Shown here one piece after another: positions 36,583-37,579 of a DNA stretch of 37,579 nucleotides. The notes under the pieces were generated by a model. It was not told the origin of the DNA. It saw nothing but the letters and a program-made list of their open reading frames with translations, and ran no database searches. A program made the position numbers and the translations under genes. Source of the DNA: Flavobacterium sp. GTDB lineage: Bacteria > Bacteroidota > Bacteroidia > Flavobacteriales > Flavobacteriaceae. The stretch's first letter is position 1. Every line of letters begins with the position of its first letter. The DNA lies in the NCBI GenBank assembly GCA_012032075.1, contig JAAURU010000001.1:1-37579 (forward strand), read 5' to 3'.

Positions 36583-37007
36583 ATGACAACGCATACTACA
36601 ACTGCAACTTGGAAAGGAAAAATGCAGTTTGAAGCTACAAATCCTAGTGGAGAAAGGCTATTAATTAACGCAGGAGAAGAAAATGGAGGAGAAGGAGCAG
36701 GTTTACGACCTAAAGCATTAATGTTAGCCTCTTTAGCAGGTTGCTCAGGATTAGATGTAGCTTCTTTGATTGAAAAAATGAAATTAGAAGTAGAAGATTT
36801 TAAAATTGAAACCATTGCCAATCTAACTGAAGAACATCCAAAAATATATGACAACGTTATAATCGAATATCATTTTTATGGTGCCAACTTAAACGAAGCT
36901 AAATTACAAAAAGCAGTCGATTTATCAGTAGAAAAATACTGTGGAGTTATGGAAATGTTCCGAAAATTTGCAAATGTTGAAATAAAAATTTTTTTCATAA
37001 TAAATGA
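36583..37007 (+). CDS. OsmC-family protein (frameshifted at its end)
   Basis: The family reduces organic hydroperoxides with a pair of cysteines. About 141 residues after correction. The two reactive Cys are Cys54 (SLAGCSGLDV) and Cys120 (EKYCGVMEMF), with GGEGAGLRPKALMLASL before the first. As given, the frame runs past the expected end to 37017 (IFFIINESI). One more T in the run at 36989-36995 gives the ending KIFFHNK and a TGA at 37005-37007. That stop overlaps the ATG of the next gene as ATGA, a normal coupling. Cytoplasmic; substrate peroxide unknown. Confidence 0.88.
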
Positions 37008-37579
37008 GAGTATTTAAGTTTGTTTACCTCTTTTTTACGTTCTTTTCTTGTGCTCAAAGTAAAGATAATTCTTTTGTTGTTGATGCTTCAATTAAAGATG
37101 TAGTAGAAAGAAAAATTGAAAATATTGATGAGTTTAAAAAAAAGCGAAATGTTTCAAATTTTATGCTTGTCCTGTTATTGGTCAGTTTTACTTGAATGAT
37201 AGCCTCGTTCTAGATACTAAAAGTAAAGAAATGAAGCAATTGTCAAAATCATTTTATTTTTGGGACAATGCTATTTAAATATTGATGGAGGATTTGGAAT
37301 TTTTGGAACCATAGGTTTTTGTATTAAGATAAAAGATAATAGGACAGAGGTGTTTCATATGCTTTCCTCAGATGATTTTCCTGCTTATGCTTATAAAGAA
37401 AAAGATAGTCTTATCATGAGACTTGAAGTTCCGTGTAAAAATACTAGAATTATTCTTTCTGAAATTCCTAATGTAAAAGACAGACAAATAATATATGGTT
37501 GTGTTGAGTTTGAGAGTGAAAAGTTATTATTCTTTGAGTGGAATTATCGAAGAAAAATAAAGAGCCAAAAGAGAAAAAA
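37004..37579 (+). CDS. Lipoprotein of unknown function (two frameshifts, incomplete at window end)
   Basis: It starts at ATG 37004, overlapping the corrected OsmC stop. MRVFKFVYLFFTFFSC is a short lipoprotein signal (Cys16). The frame ends early at 37195 as given. Adding one base near 37159-37162 gives SNFYACPVIGQFYLNDSLVLDTKSKEM. Adding another within 37256-37264 gives SFYFWGQCYLNIDGGFGIFGTIGF and stays open to the last base. The corrected part has about 190 residues and continues beyond the window. No family is recognised. Confidence 0.6.

Noticed and set aside
1..37579. CRISPR arrays, tRNA or rRNA genes, known riboswitches, prophage or defence islands
   Set aside because: Intergenic regions were read for regular spaced repeats, cloverleaf-like ends with CCA/TTC motifs and riboswitch cores; none was seen. 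The gene content is mainly housekeeping and surface proteins.

Overview
The window is AT-rich chromosomal DNA from a member of the Flavobacteriaceae (Bacteroidota), probably Flavobacterium or a close relative. Four things point there. Promoters have the flavobacterial form TTG-N18-23-TAnnTTTG (asd, tdk, atpD, the TonB-receptor operon). Two secreted proteins end in type IX secretion (T9SS) sorting domains. murF and alr are fused into one gene. The gene neighbourhoods (tdk/murF-alr/mscL/asd; glgA-like/DUF4270/glmS/atpDC; panC/panD/flippase-like/esterase-like/radA) are ones I associate with this family.

Layout. 1-174: tail of an IS630-type transposase. 354-2225: outer-membrane beta-barrel plus a two-domain fasciclin lipoprotein. 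2331-3129: AIM24 protein, then a shared bidirectional terminator and, convergent with it, a small outer-membrane barrel. 3994-6125: S9A prolyl oligopeptidase lipoprotein. 6190-9665: minus-strand operon of a small His/Cys protein, a ZnuD-like TonB-dependent receptor and a lipoprotein, with its own promoter, a 28-bp perfect palindrome at the -33 region and a terminator; it looks like a metal-uptake unit. 9897-14558: asd, mscL, murF-alr and tdk, all minus strand. 14660-16636: an acidic protein of unknown function, a DoxX-like membrane protein and rsmI; a REP-like palindromic element fills the gap before rsmI. 16637-17494: IS1-family element. 17595-24998: secreted polysaccharide-degradation pair, a GH9 endoglucanase and a 1560-residue Asp-box propeller/PKD/MAM-like protein. 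25087-26964: atpD-atpC with heptamer repeats in the spacer. 27117-31480: glgA-like/DUF4270/glmS operon. 31588-36524: panC, panD, a flippase-like protein, an esterase-like protein and radA. 36583-end: OsmC protein and a lipoprotein cut by the window edge.

The dominant anomaly is technical. At least 16 single-base indels, nearly all in homopolymer runs, break otherwise normal genes, among them asd, atpC, radA, the receptor and the peptidase. In each case one added or removed base restores a continuous conserved protein. I therefore annotate these as single genes with a probable sequence error, not as pseudogenes or split genes.

No CRISPR array, tRNA, rRNA, prophage or recognisable defence system is visible, and no gene-free stretch exceeds 300 bases. 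The longest, 9600-9896, holds a promoter, the palindrome and a cluster of short repeats. The candidates most worth follow-up are the palindrome-controlled metal operon, the REP-like element abutting rsmI, the heptamer arrays between atpD and atpC, and two proteins that keep a known fold but lack its catalytic residues (the glgA-like protein and the esterase-like protein).
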